A stretch of DNA of 5,024 nucleotides, from contig CAMNBY010000135.1 of NCBI GenBank assembly GCA_946533615.1, positions 1 through 5,024 on the forward strand, read 5' to 3'. The number at the start of each line of letters is the position of its first letter. The first letter of the stretch is position 1. The DNA is from an uncultured Clostridia bacterium (lineage in GTDB: Bacteria; Bacillota; Clostridia; Oscillospirales; Ruminococcaceae). The notes under the pieces are model-generated. The model did no database searches. It worked only from the letters and a program-made list of their open reading frames with translations, and was not told the origin of the DNA. Positions 1 to 5,024 of this stretch are shown here, one piece after another. The position numbers were made by a program, and so were the translations under genes.

Positions 1-1415
1 GGAAACACCTGCAAGCCGATAACGGTGCCAAGCAGGCTGCCTGTCACCGAGGCTGTAAAAGCATAGAATAAATACTTGAAGATGACACGCGCCGAGGAAT
101 AGCCCAGCGCCTTATAGGTGCCGATCTGGATACGCTGTTCCTCCACCATGCGCGTCATTGTCGTTAGGGTAACAAGCGCAGCGATAAGCAAAAAGAACAC
201 CGGAAATACCTTTGCGATGGCATCTATCTTATCGGCATCGCCTCTGAACGAAGCGTAGTCGGGATTGTAGAACCTGTCTCTTGTGTAAAAATCAAGCTTT
301 GGAAAGTTTTCAAGCTCTGCTCTGCCCTGTTCGATCGCTGTCTCTGCTGAGGCAAGCTTGGCGGAGAGCTCATTTATCACCGCTTCATCGCCCGAGGAAT
401 AAGCGTCCCGGAGCTCTGTGAGCATCGTATGCTTTTCCCTGATTTGAACAAGCTTTGCGCGGTTAAGAAAGCTGTCGTCTTCATCATATTCAGCGGCAGC
501 CTGTGCTTCGGCGGCGGCAAGCTGCATCACAGCGTCATCGAGCTGAGCCTCGTCCATAGCAAGCACCTCAGCCAGCGCATCATGCTCCTTCAATGCACGG
601 TCAAGTCTTGCCTGAGCATCGGTCCTAAGCTTGTCATATCTTGAACGGACGCTTGCCTCGAAGGCCTGCTGTGCAGGCTTTGTTTTTTCCGCCACAGCGT
701 CCTTGTATTCGTCCGAGAATGGGTCAAGGCCTTCAACGCCCTCAAGCTTGATATAAAGCTCGCTGTAATAATCAAGGGCAAAGCTTTCCTCGTTTACCAT
801 GATATAGGAGAGGACGCTGCCGTTGCCGACGTTTGTGGCGTCGCGCTCATAGCCGATATACAAGGGCGAGGTGATGATGCCAACTATCTCGAAGGTATCT
901 GTAGTGAATATATCGCCTATATCCTCGTTCTCGTTCGGAGATGAGAGGGTGAGGCTGTTGCCGACCTTGAAGGTCTCGGGGGAGGTGAGCTTGACTTCTA
1001 CCGCACATTCTCCTGCCTTTTCGGGCAGCCTGCCTTCAAGGACGGTCGTGGTGTTGAGCTTCTGCTCCTCCTTGACGGCGCTGTTTGGCAGAGACATTAC
1101 TTTCAGCACACAATTCTGGTTATTGTAATAATAGTAAACATCACGCGAATAGCCGGGGACAGCCGCCTTGACGTATTCTGCGTGGCGGACGGCCTGCACG
1201 TCCTCGGACTTTATGCCGATAGAGGACGACAGCTTTATATCCATCAGCCTTTTGTCGGTAAAATACTGCTCGGCGGTCTCGACCATATCGGGCATCGTGG
1301 CCTTTATGCCCGCGAAGAACCCGCAGCCGAGAGCTATTATGGCGAATATTGAAAGGAACCTGCCAAGAGAGCGTCTTATCTCCCGTGCCGTGTCCTTGAA
1401 CATTGCAGTTTTCAT
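1..1415 (-). CDS. FtsX/MacB-type ABC transporter permease, N-terminal 471 residues (cut by left edge)
   Basis: Membrane subunit of an ABC exporter-type complex, of the large clostridial FtsX-like class. The frame is open from the ATG at 1415 to the window edge. The start follows an AAAGGGA ribosome binding site 6 nt upstream. Residues 1-18 are basic and amphipathic, and 20-37 form the first membrane helix (FLSIFAIIALGCGFFAGI). Residues 40-230 are a MacB-like periplasmic-type domain that includes the typical GRLPEKAGECAVE stretch (128-140). Residues about 245-375 are Ala/Glu/Leu-rich and charged, and look like a long coiled coil. Residues 402-419 form a second membrane helix, followed by the FtsX cytosolic loop signature EEQRIQIGTYKALGYS (425-440), which in this family contacts the ATPase. 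A third helix starts near 448 and is cut off. Family members often have a second FtsX half, so much of the protein may lie outside. The ATPase partner and substrate are not visible. It lies 26 bp downstream of the aminotransferase, with no terminator between. Confidence 0.9.
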   Translation of the reverse strand, partial: MKTAMFKDTAREIRRSLGRFLSIFAIIALGCGFFAGIKATMPDMVETAEQYFTDKRLMDIKLSSSIGIKSEDVQAVRHAEYVKAAVPGYSRDVYYYYNNQNCVLKVMSLPNSAVKEEQKLNTTTVLEGRLPEKAGECAVEVKLTSPETFKVGNSLTLSSPNENEDIGDIFTTDTFEIVGIITSPLYIGYERDATNVGNGSVLSYIMVNEESFALDYYSELYIKLEGVEGLDPFSDEYKDAVAEKTKPAQQAFEASVRSRYDKLRTDAQARLDRALKEHDALAEVLAMDEAQLDDAVMQLAAAEAQAAAEYDEDDSFLNRAKLVQIREKHTMLTELRDAYSSGDEAVINELSAKLASAETAIEQGRAELENFPKLDFYTRDRFYNPDYASFRGDADKIDAIAKVFPVFFLLIAALVTLTTMTRMVEEQRIQIGTYKALGYSSARVIFKYLFYAFTASVTGSLLGTVIGLQVF

Positions 1416-1441
1416 AAGCGGTCCCTTTCAGCGGTTCTTTA

Positions 1442-2644
1442 TCAGTCGCCGAACATCTCCTTGGAGAGCCTGCCGAGGATCTCGATGCCCTTTACGATAT
1501 TTGCGTCTGTGGGCGTGGAGAAGTTGAGCCTTATCGAGCGGCATTCCTCGCCGTCATGAACAGAGAATGCAGAGCCGGGAACGATGGCGACCTTGTAGTC
1601 CTTTACGGCTGTGGTGCAGAAATCTATCATCTGCTGAGTTGTCGTACCCTCGGGGAGGGTACACCAGATGAACAGGCCGCCCTGGGGAGTTGTGTAGGTT
1701 ATCTTTGAAGAGAAGTTCTTCCTGATCTCGTCCAGCATAAGGCTTGTCTTGTGCTCATAGACCTTGCGCAGCTTTGCAAGGTGCTCGTCCATATCGTACT
1801 TCTTGAGGAAGCGGTAGCAGAGCATCTGTGACCACATAGCGGTGTGGACGTCAGCGACCTGCTTGCAGACTACTATCTTCTGGATAATATCCTTATGGGC
1901 GCAGACATAGCCGACTCTGATACCGGGAGAAAGGATCTTTGAGAAGGTACCCGAATAGATGACCATTCCCTCGGTGTCAAGGGTCTTGATGCACTTGATG
2001 TCCTCTCCTGCGAAGCGCAGGTCGCCGTAGGGGTTGTCCTCAAGGATAACAGCGCCGTATTTCTTGCAGAGCTCGAAAGCCTTTACGCGCTTCTCCCATG
2101 ACATAGTGCTGCTTGTGGGGTTCTGAAAGTTGGGTATGAGATACACCAGCTTTACCTTGCCGGTTTTCAGCTTCTCCTCGAGCGCGGCGATATTGATGCC
2201 GTCCTCCTCGAGGGGAACGCCCTGAAGGTCAACGTGATAGGACTTGAAGGCGTTAAGAGAACCGATGAAGCAGGGCGACTCGGTGATGAGCATATCGCCC
2301 TCGTTGCAAAGCACCTTAGCAGAGAGCTCGTTTGCCTGCTGGGCGCCGCTGGTGATTACAACATCGTCATACTCGGGGTTGTAAACGCCCTTCTGTGCGA
2401 GAAGCTTTTTTACCTCCTCGCGGAGAGGAGTGTAGCCCTCGGTAACGCCGTACTGGAATGCGATATTGGGCTCCTCGGCAAGTATCTGCGCCGAAAGCTC
2501 CTCCAGCTCCTTTGCAGGCAGCGCCTCGGGAGCAGGCGAACCTGCCGCCAGCGAGATGACCTCGGGGTCTGCTGAATATTTAAGGATCTCTCTTATCTGC
2601 GAAGCCTGCAAATGAGCGACCTTTTCCGAAAACTTGAATTCCAT
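1442..2644 (-). CDS. PLP-dependent aminotransferase, class I/II (fold type I)
   Basis: Cytosolic enzyme of about 400 residues that should transfer an amino group between an amino acid and a 2-oxo acid using pyridoxal phosphate. It resembles the LysN/ARO8/MocR-like branch (2-aminoadipate or aromatic/branched-chain type) without the GntR DNA-binding domain. Visible residues, numbered from the chosen start: the cofactor-binding turn SGAQQAN (about 99-105), Asn175 in PNFQNPTS, Asp203 and Tyr206 in LEDNPYG, the Schiff-base Lys236 in SGTFSKILSPGIRVGY with Arg243 beyond it, and the substrate-carboxylate Arg372 in SIRLNFS. An ATG at 2662 would add six residues, but it has no ribosome binding site. 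The ATG at 2644 has AAAGGA about 9 nt upstream, so I chose it. The gene has its own strong promoter and probably reads into the permease. The exact substrate cannot be read from sequence; an amino-acid catabolic or lysine-pathway role is only a guess. Confidence 0.93.
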   Translation of the reverse strand: MEFKFSEKVAHLQASQIREILKYSADPEVISLAAGSPAPEALPAKELEELSAQILAEEPNIAFQYGVTEGYTPLREEVKKLLAQKGVYNPEYDDVVITSGAQQANELSAKVLCNEGDMLITESPCFIGSLNAFKSYHVDLQGVPLEEDGINIAALEEKLKTGKVKLVYLIPNFQNPTSSTMSWEKRVKAFELCKKYGAVILEDNPYGDLRFAGEDIKCIKTLDTEGMVIYSGTFSKILSPGIRVGYVCAHKDIIQKIVVCKQVADVHTAMWSQMLCYRFLKKYDMDEHLAKLRKVYEHKTSLMLDEIRKNFSSKITYTTPQGGLFIWCTLPEGTTTQQMIDFCTTAVKDYKVAIVPGSAFSVHDGEECRSIRLNFSTPTDANIVKGIEILGRLSKEMFGD

Positions 2645-2679
2645 GTGAAACAATCCTTTCATTGAAAATATCTTATTAT

Positions 2680-2708
2680 ATTATAGCATATACAGGAGCA
2701 AAAATCAA
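2680..2708 (-). promoter_or_regulatory. Sigma-A promoter of the aminotransferase-permease unit
   Basis: On the minus strand, TTGATT (2708-2703) is followed by a 17-nt spacer and a perfect TATAAT (2685-2680). A TGC lies directly before the -10, making it an extended -10. Transcription would start near 2673, giving a 5' leader of only about 30 nt before the ATG at 2644. No riboswitch fits in such a short leader, so expression is probably set at the promoter. Confidence 0.85.
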
Positions 2709-2723
2709 TAGTTTTTATTCTCG

Positions 2724-2754
2724 GCGAAAGCTTTGGGGCTTCAAAAAAGCTCGC
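2724..2754. repeat. Imperfect inverted repeat between the divergent promoters
   Basis: GCGA-AA-GCTTT (2724-2734) can pair with AAAGC-TCGC (2746-2754), giving nine base pairs with a two-base bulge and an 11-nt loop. No T-run follows on either strand, so it is not a normal intrinsic terminator. It sits between the two -35 boxes, where an operator could lie, but the imperfect symmetry makes chance a real possibility. Confidence 0.3.
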
Positions 2755-2761
2755 GGCTGTA

Positions 2762-2790
2762 TTGACAAAAAAGACAAAAAGTAGTAAAAT
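2762..2790 (+). promoter_or_regulatory. Sigma-A promoter of mgtE
   Basis: A consensus TTGACA (2762-2767), a 17-nt spacer and TAAAAT (2785-2790) give a near-ideal housekeeping promoter. The start point would be near 2797, leaving an untranslated leader of about 188 nt before mgtE. A strong core promoter with a long leader suggests that control acts after initiation. The promoter diverges from the aminotransferase promoter, with 53 bp between the two -35 boxes. Confidence 0.85.
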
Positions 2791-2791
2791 A

Positions 2792-2809
2792 ATATTGTAC
2801 GCGCAATAT
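2792..2809 (+). repeat. Perfect inverted repeat at the mgtE transcription start
   Basis: ATATTG (2792-2797) and CAATAT (2804-2809) are exact reverse complements around the 6-nt centre TACGCG. The repeat begins 2 bp after the -10 and spans the predicted start point. This is a classic place for a repressor operator. If transcription starts a few bases upstream of the prediction, it could instead form a 5' hairpin in the RNA. I do not recognise a known operator consensus. Confidence 0.5.
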
Positions 2810-2984
2810 ACTGTATTGTTTTGGCAATGTATAATGACCCGATAAGGTGGTGAAGATACAAGTGGACGACGCAGGAGGCAATAATAAGATCGCTCCCCGA
2901 ATACCTATGCGGCTTGCCGCTTGTATTTGCTGCGCCTGACGCAGGGGCGATCGGTACCCAATTACTTACGAACGGGGGATACTG
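2797..2984 (+). ncRNA. Structured 5' leader of mgtE, candidate cis-regulatory RNA
   Basis: A leader of about 188 nt lies between the promoter and mgtE. A 5' hairpin pairs 2812-2818 with 2825-2831 (seven pairs, two G-U). Farther on is a compact three-way junction. P1 pairs GATCG (2888-2892) with CGATC (2948-2952) and CCCC (2895-2898) with GGGG (2944-2947), leaving C2893 and T2894 bulged. P2 pairs 2899-2904 with 2923-2928 and is capped by GCGG-CTTG-CCGC (2909-2920). P3 pairs TGCG (2931-2934) with CGCA (2940-2943). The mgtE ribosome binding site GGGGGA (2974-2979) follows, with 6 nt to the ATG. TCCCC (2894-2898) is also an exact complement of GGGGA (2975-2979), so the same strand could mask that site. 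There is no U-run, which favours translational over termination control. MgtE genes in Firmicutes often carry the Mg2+-sensing M-box, but I do not see M-box landmarks such as GUUAGGUGAGGCUCCU. The class is unknown to me, and the pairings were found by eye. Confidence 0.5.
2862..2939 (+). CDS. Possible 25-residue leader peptide upstream of mgtE
   Basis: A GTG at 2862 opens a 25-codon frame ending at TGA 2937-2939. Eight nt upstream lies TAAGGTGGTGA (2843-2853), which differs at one base from the full anti-Shine-Dalgarno complement. That is far stronger than the site in front of mgtE itself. Two further in-frame GTGs at 2847 and 2850 fall inside this site and are unlikely starts. The peptide begins Met-Asp-Asp, has two prolines in APRIP, and ends LAACICCA with three cysteines. 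The frame covers the 5' strand of P1 and all of P2, and its stop lies in the P3 loop, so translation would open the junction. In enterobacteria, mgtL senses low Mg2+ through an acidic and proline-rich start that destabilises ribosomes; the Asp-Asp and prolines here are only suggestive of this. The frame may equally be chance, because 25 codons are short. Confidence 0.33.
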   Translation: MDDAGGNNKIAPRIPMRLAACICCA

Positions 2985-4370
2985 ATGCTGTATGACACCA
3001 TAATCAGGCTCCTTGAAAAGCGCAATTTCAAGGTGATAAAAGAGATCTTTGAGAACATGAACGAGGCCGACATTGCCGACCTCTTCGGGAACTTCCACGA
3101 CAACGACGACGTTGACAAGAAGGACTTCCCTATCCTTTTCCGTCTGCTGCCAAAGGACGCAGCGGCTGATGTTTTCGCTTATATGGACACCGATATGCAG
3201 GAGATGCTCATAAACTCCTTTACAGATAAGGAGCTTGCCGAGATCATCGACGACCTGTTTATCGACGATACCGTTGACATCGTTGAGGAGATGCCTGCGA
3301 ACGTTGTCTCGCGAATACTGAAGACCGCCGACTCCGAGACCCGCAAGCAGATAAACCAGATACTGAAATATCCAAAGGACAGCGCAGGGTCGATAATGAC
3401 CACCGAGTATGTCTACCTGAACAAGAACATGACGGTCAGCGAGGCTATCGCCAAGATCAGGCAGGTCGGTGTTGTCAAGGAGACAGTTTACACGCTGTAT
3501 GTTACCGAGAACAGGCGCCTTATAGGTGTGCTTTCGGTGCTGGATATACTTACTGCCGATGACGACGACCTCATCGAGGACATCATGGAGACGAACGTCA
3601 TCACCGTTGACACCCTCGAGGACAGAGAGCTGGTCGCAAAGCAGTTTGAAAAATACGACTTCCTTGCGCTGCCTGTTGTTGACAAGGAGAACCGCATCGT
3701 CGGTATCGTTACATTCGATGACGCTATGGACGTAATGCGGGAGGAGAACACCGAGGACTTCTCGCACATGGCCGGTATGGCTCCGATCGAAGACAGCTAT
3801 TTCAAGACTTCGGTCTTCTCTCACGCAAGGAACCGAATAGCCTGGCTGCTGGTGCTGATGCTCTCGGCAACGCTGACAGGCGCGATAATAACAAAATACG
3901 AATCTGCCTTTGCGGCTGTTCCGCTGCTGGTCTCCTTTATCCCGATGCTTACCGGCACCGGCGGTAACTGCGGCAGCCAGACCTCGACCATGATAATACG
4001 CGGTATGTCCCTTGGCGAGATAAAGCTGAAGGACTTTTTCAAGGTAGCCTTCAAGGAATTCCGCATAGCGCTGATAGTCAGCGTGATACTGGCTCTGGTA
4101 AACGGCATCAGGATATATGTCACCTATGCTTATGTGTCTCCGGGAATGATAGACAGCCCCGCAAAGCTGGCGGTCACGGTGAGTCTTGCGATAATCTCGA
4201 CGGTTATCATGTCAAAGCTTATCGGCTGTATGCTGCCTATGCTGGCCAAGCGTCTGCACCTTGACCCTGCGCTGATGGCGGCGCCGCTTATCTCCACGAT
4301 CGTGGACACCTGCACAACGCTGGTATTTTTCAATATCGCGATGCTTATCTTTGACATCCACGCAATGTAA
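2985..4370 (+). CDS. mgtE: Magnesium transporter MgtE
   Basis: Homodimeric inner-membrane Mg2+ channel/transporter. At 461 residues it is close to the usual 450 or so. Residues 1-125 form the acidic helical N domain. Residues about 130-250 are a CBS pair, starting at SAGSIMTTEYVYL (133-145) with the second repeat from MEDNV-like METNVITVD (201-209). An acidic connecting (plug) helix follows. Residues about 280-461 hold five membrane helices. The pore signature FIPMLTGTGGNCGSQTS spans 318-334. Asp441 in the last-helix stretch STIVDTC aligns by context with the selectivity Asp432 of Thermus MgtE. In the known structure, Mg2+ binding between the cytosolic domains closes the pore, and the many acidic residues here fit this. 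The start follows GGGGGA with 6 nt spacing. The gene stands alone between its promoter and a terminator. Expression is probably controlled through the long leader. The protein is complete and has no broken motif that I can see. Confidence 0.96.
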   Translation: MLYDTIIRLLEKRNFKVIKEIFENMNEADIADLFGNFHDNDDVDKKDFPILFRLLPKDAAADVFAYMDTDMQEMLINSFTDKELAEIIDDLFIDDTVDIVEEMPANVVSRILKTADSETRKQINQILKYPKDSAGSIMTTEYVYLNKNMTVSEAIAKIRQVGVVKETVYTLYVTENRRLIGVLSVLDILTADDDDLIEDIMETNVITVDTLEDRELVAKQFEKYDFLALPVVDKENRIVGIVTFDDAMDVMREENTEDFSHMAGMAPIEDSYFKTSVFSHARNRIAWLLVLMLSATLTGAIITKYESAFAAVPLLVSFIPMLTGTGGNCGSQTSTMIIRGMSLGEIKLKDFFKVAFKEFRIALIVSVILALVNGIRIYVTYAYVSPGMIDSPAKLAVTVSLAIISTVIMSKLIGCMLPMLAKRLHLDPALMAAPLISTIVDTCTTLVFFNIAMLIFDIHAM

Positions 4371-4375
4371 CAAAT

Positions 4376-4417
4376 AAAAACAGGTGAGTTCTGTTTTTCG
4401 GAGCTCACCTGTTTTTT
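4376..4417. terminator. Bidirectional intrinsic terminator between mgtE and the CPCC gene
   Basis: ACAGGTGAG (4380-4388) pairs with CTCACCTGT (4404-4412), and the helix continues inward through five more pairs (two G-U) to a TTTTT loop, giving 14 pairs. On the plus strand the stem runs into TTTTTT (4412-4417). On the minus strand the complement of AAAAA (4376-4380) gives a matching T-run. It starts 5 bp after the mgtE stop and lies 12 bp from the end of the convergent small gene, so it can stop both transcripts. Confidence 0.93.
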
Positions 4418-4429
4418 GTTGTTTATTTA

Positions 4430-4633
4430 TTATTCCGACTTATGCTTTGCTTCACAGCTGCCGAAGCGTCGGAAGTTTTCTCTGGCTTCGATAAGGCTCA
4501 CGGAGTTTGCGCCCGTCTCGTCGGGAAAGCGCTCCTGAAACGGATCCTGCTCCCAGCCGCAGAAGGGGCAGATGTCATATTTATCGGTCACGGTATGAGC
4601 GCCGCAGCAGGCGCATTTACTGATCTTGCTCAT
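4430..4633 (-). CDS. Small cysteine-rich protein, CPCC family
   Basis: A 67-residue, probably cytosolic protein that resembles the cysteine-rich CPCC family, which is likely zinc-binding and has no established function. Four core cysteines form two knuckles: CACC (7-10) followed by Gly, and CPFCGWEQD (22-30). The family's later motif, Gly-Ala-Asn then SLIEARENFRRFG (46-58), is also present. An extra Cys60 lies near the basic tail. The usual CPCC reads CACC here, with Pro replaced by Ala. I chose the ATG at 4633 because GGAGG lies 5 nt upstream. A GTG at 4648 would add five residues and overlap the previous stop, but has no ribosome binding site. The upstream gene ends 11 bp before the chosen start, which suggests one transcript and possible translational coupling. 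A role as partner or immunity protein for that gene is conceivable but rests only on position. Confidence 0.82.
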   Translation of the reverse strand: MSKISKCACCGAHTVTDKYDICPFCGWEQDPFQERFPDETGANSVSLIEARENFRRFGSCEAKHKSE

Positions 4634-4644
4634 AAGCTCCTCCG

Positions 4645-5024
4645 TCACTGCCTGTCGAAGTAATCTATTCCCGCCTTCGGGATAAAGAACGTGCGGATAT
4701 AGCCGTCCGTGGAGAGCACAAGGAAATAGCCCGTGTCGGTGTCAAAGAAAACATCGTCGCCGTCCTCGGCCTCTGTCTTGTGAAGGATAGTATCGGAGTC
4801 GGAGTTGAGCATATCGTTTGCAAGCTGCAAATACTCCTCCTGGGTTATATCACCGAACTCGGCGCCGTGCTTTTTGTAGTGGTCGTCAAAGAGCTTTTTT
4901 GAGCGGAAGGAATACTCTGTGTACTCCTTTGGTGCCTCGGCGGCTGCGGTGGTCGTAGCTGTGGTCGTCAGTTCTGTGTCTGCTGCGGACTCCGCAGCGC
5001 TTTCGGCAGCGGGAGCAGTCGTTT
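4645..5024 (-). CDS. C-terminal part of a likely secreted or lipid-anchored protein with a toxin-like end domain (5' cut by right edge)
   Basis: The frame is open from the right edge to TGA 4647-4645, giving 125 visible residues; any start or signal peptide lies outside the window. Residues 1-32 of the visible part are Ala/Thr/Glu-rich low complexity (for example TELTTTATTTAAAEA), typical of the linker after a lipobox or membrane anchor in Ruminococcus-type surface proteins. Residues 33-125 form a compact domain: a helix with LFDDHYKKHGAEFG (44-57), a second helix EEYLQLAND (62-70), then strands with DVFFDTDTGYFLVLS (90-104) and DGYIRTFFIP (106-115), ending GIDYFDRQ. From memory, the layout His-x3-His-Gly, Tyr-Leu-x2-Ala, Tyr-Asp-x-Thr, Gly-x-Ile-x-Thr resembles domains at the C-termini of Firmicute polymorphic toxins and phage or conjugative-element proteins, perhaps of the barnase/EndoU/colicin/RelE (BECR) nuclease fold. 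That assignment is an inference; a non-toxic lipoprotein is equally possible. An in-frame TTG at 4830 is not a credible start. Confidence 0.75.
   Translation of the reverse strand, partial: TTAPAAESAAESAADTELTTTATTTAAAEAPKEYTEYSFRSKKLFDDHYKKHGAEFGDITQEEYLQLANDMLNSDSDTILHKTEAEDGDDVFFDTDTGYFLVLSTDGYIRTFFIPKAGIDYFDRQ

Noticed and set aside
1416..1441. Direct repeat ACCGCT flanking the permease ribosome binding site, as a possible regulatory element
   Set aside because: Two six-base copies in a 26-bp gap are easily chance, and they form no hairpin or terminator.
1168..1527. 119-codon plus-strand frame across the permease start
   Set aside because: It overlaps two well-supported minus-strand genes and has no recognisable domain or ribosome binding site.
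2642..2662. ATG at 2662 as the aminotransferase start
   Set aside because: It lacks a Shine-Dalgarno site, while AAAGGA lies between it and the ATG at 2644 at suitable spacing for the latter.
2830..2835. A second TATAAT downstream of the main mgtE promoter
   Set aside because: At 17-nt spacing the -35 would be TATACT, which is poor, and there is no TGn extension. The upstream TTGACA-17-TAAAAT is much better.
2827..2853. Eight-residue frame starting ATG at 2827 (MYNDPIRW)
   Set aside because: It has no ribosome binding site and its stop lies inside the stronger site at 2843-2853, so it is probably chance.
2873..2878. AGGAGG as a ribosome binding site for another small gene
   Set aside because: No ATG, GTG or TTG lies at usable spacing downstream. 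It is more likely part of the leader peptide frame or the RNA fold.
2797..2984. M-box (ykoK) or yybP-ykoY riboswitch in the mgtE leader
   Set aside because: The position fits, but I cannot find the conserved core of either class. I therefore describe it as an unassigned structured leader; an Rfam search would settle this.
2715..3824. 369-codon open frame on the minus strand, antisense to mgtE
   Set aside because: It lies opposite the clear mgtE coding frame and its leader, its predicted protein resembles no family I know, and it has no ribosome binding site. It is a shadow produced by mgtE codon usage.
4631..4648. GTG at 4648, overlapping the upstream stop, as the CPCC gene start
   Set aside because: There is no ribosome binding site at suitable spacing before it, whereas the ATG at 4633 has GGAGG 5 nt upstream.

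Overview
This 5 kb window looks like chromosome of a Gram-positive gut or rumen Clostridia, most likely a Ruminococcus-like member of the Oscillospiraceae. The evidence is moderate GC, strong sigma-A promoters, AG-rich Shine-Dalgarno sites, free use of ATA and AGG codons, and the protein types present. The genus is an inference from style, not from a marker gene. There are no rRNA, tRNA, CRISPR or insertion-sequence features.

Left block (1-2708, minus strand): a consensus extended -10 promoter drives a fold-type-I PLP aminotransferase. After 26 bp with no terminator comes a large FtsX/MacB-type ABC transporter permease that runs off the left edge. The two are probably co-transcribed.

Centre (2709-2984): a divergent intergenic region. 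A near-consensus plus-strand promoter (TTGACA-17-TAAAAT) starts an unusually long leader of about 188 nt ahead of a magnesium transporter gene. The leader folds on paper into two 5' hairpins and a compact three-way junction. It also carries a possible 25-residue leader peptide with a strong ribosome binding site, and a C-rich strand that could pair either inside the junction or with the mgtE ribosome binding site. It does not match the Mg2+-sensing M-box as I know it, so it is the best candidate here for an undescribed regulatory element.

Middle right (2985-4417): mgtE, a complete Mg2+ channel/transporter with N domain, CBS pair and five-helix pore. It ends at a strong intrinsic terminator that works in both directions between convergent genes.

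Right block (4430-5024, minus strand): a small cysteine-rich CPCC-family protein preceded by the C-terminal part of an Ala/Thr-linker protein. The final domain of that protein resembles domains found at the ends of secreted Firmicute toxins. The two genes are tightly spaced and read away from the right edge, so a toxin-like plus partner pair is possible but unproven.
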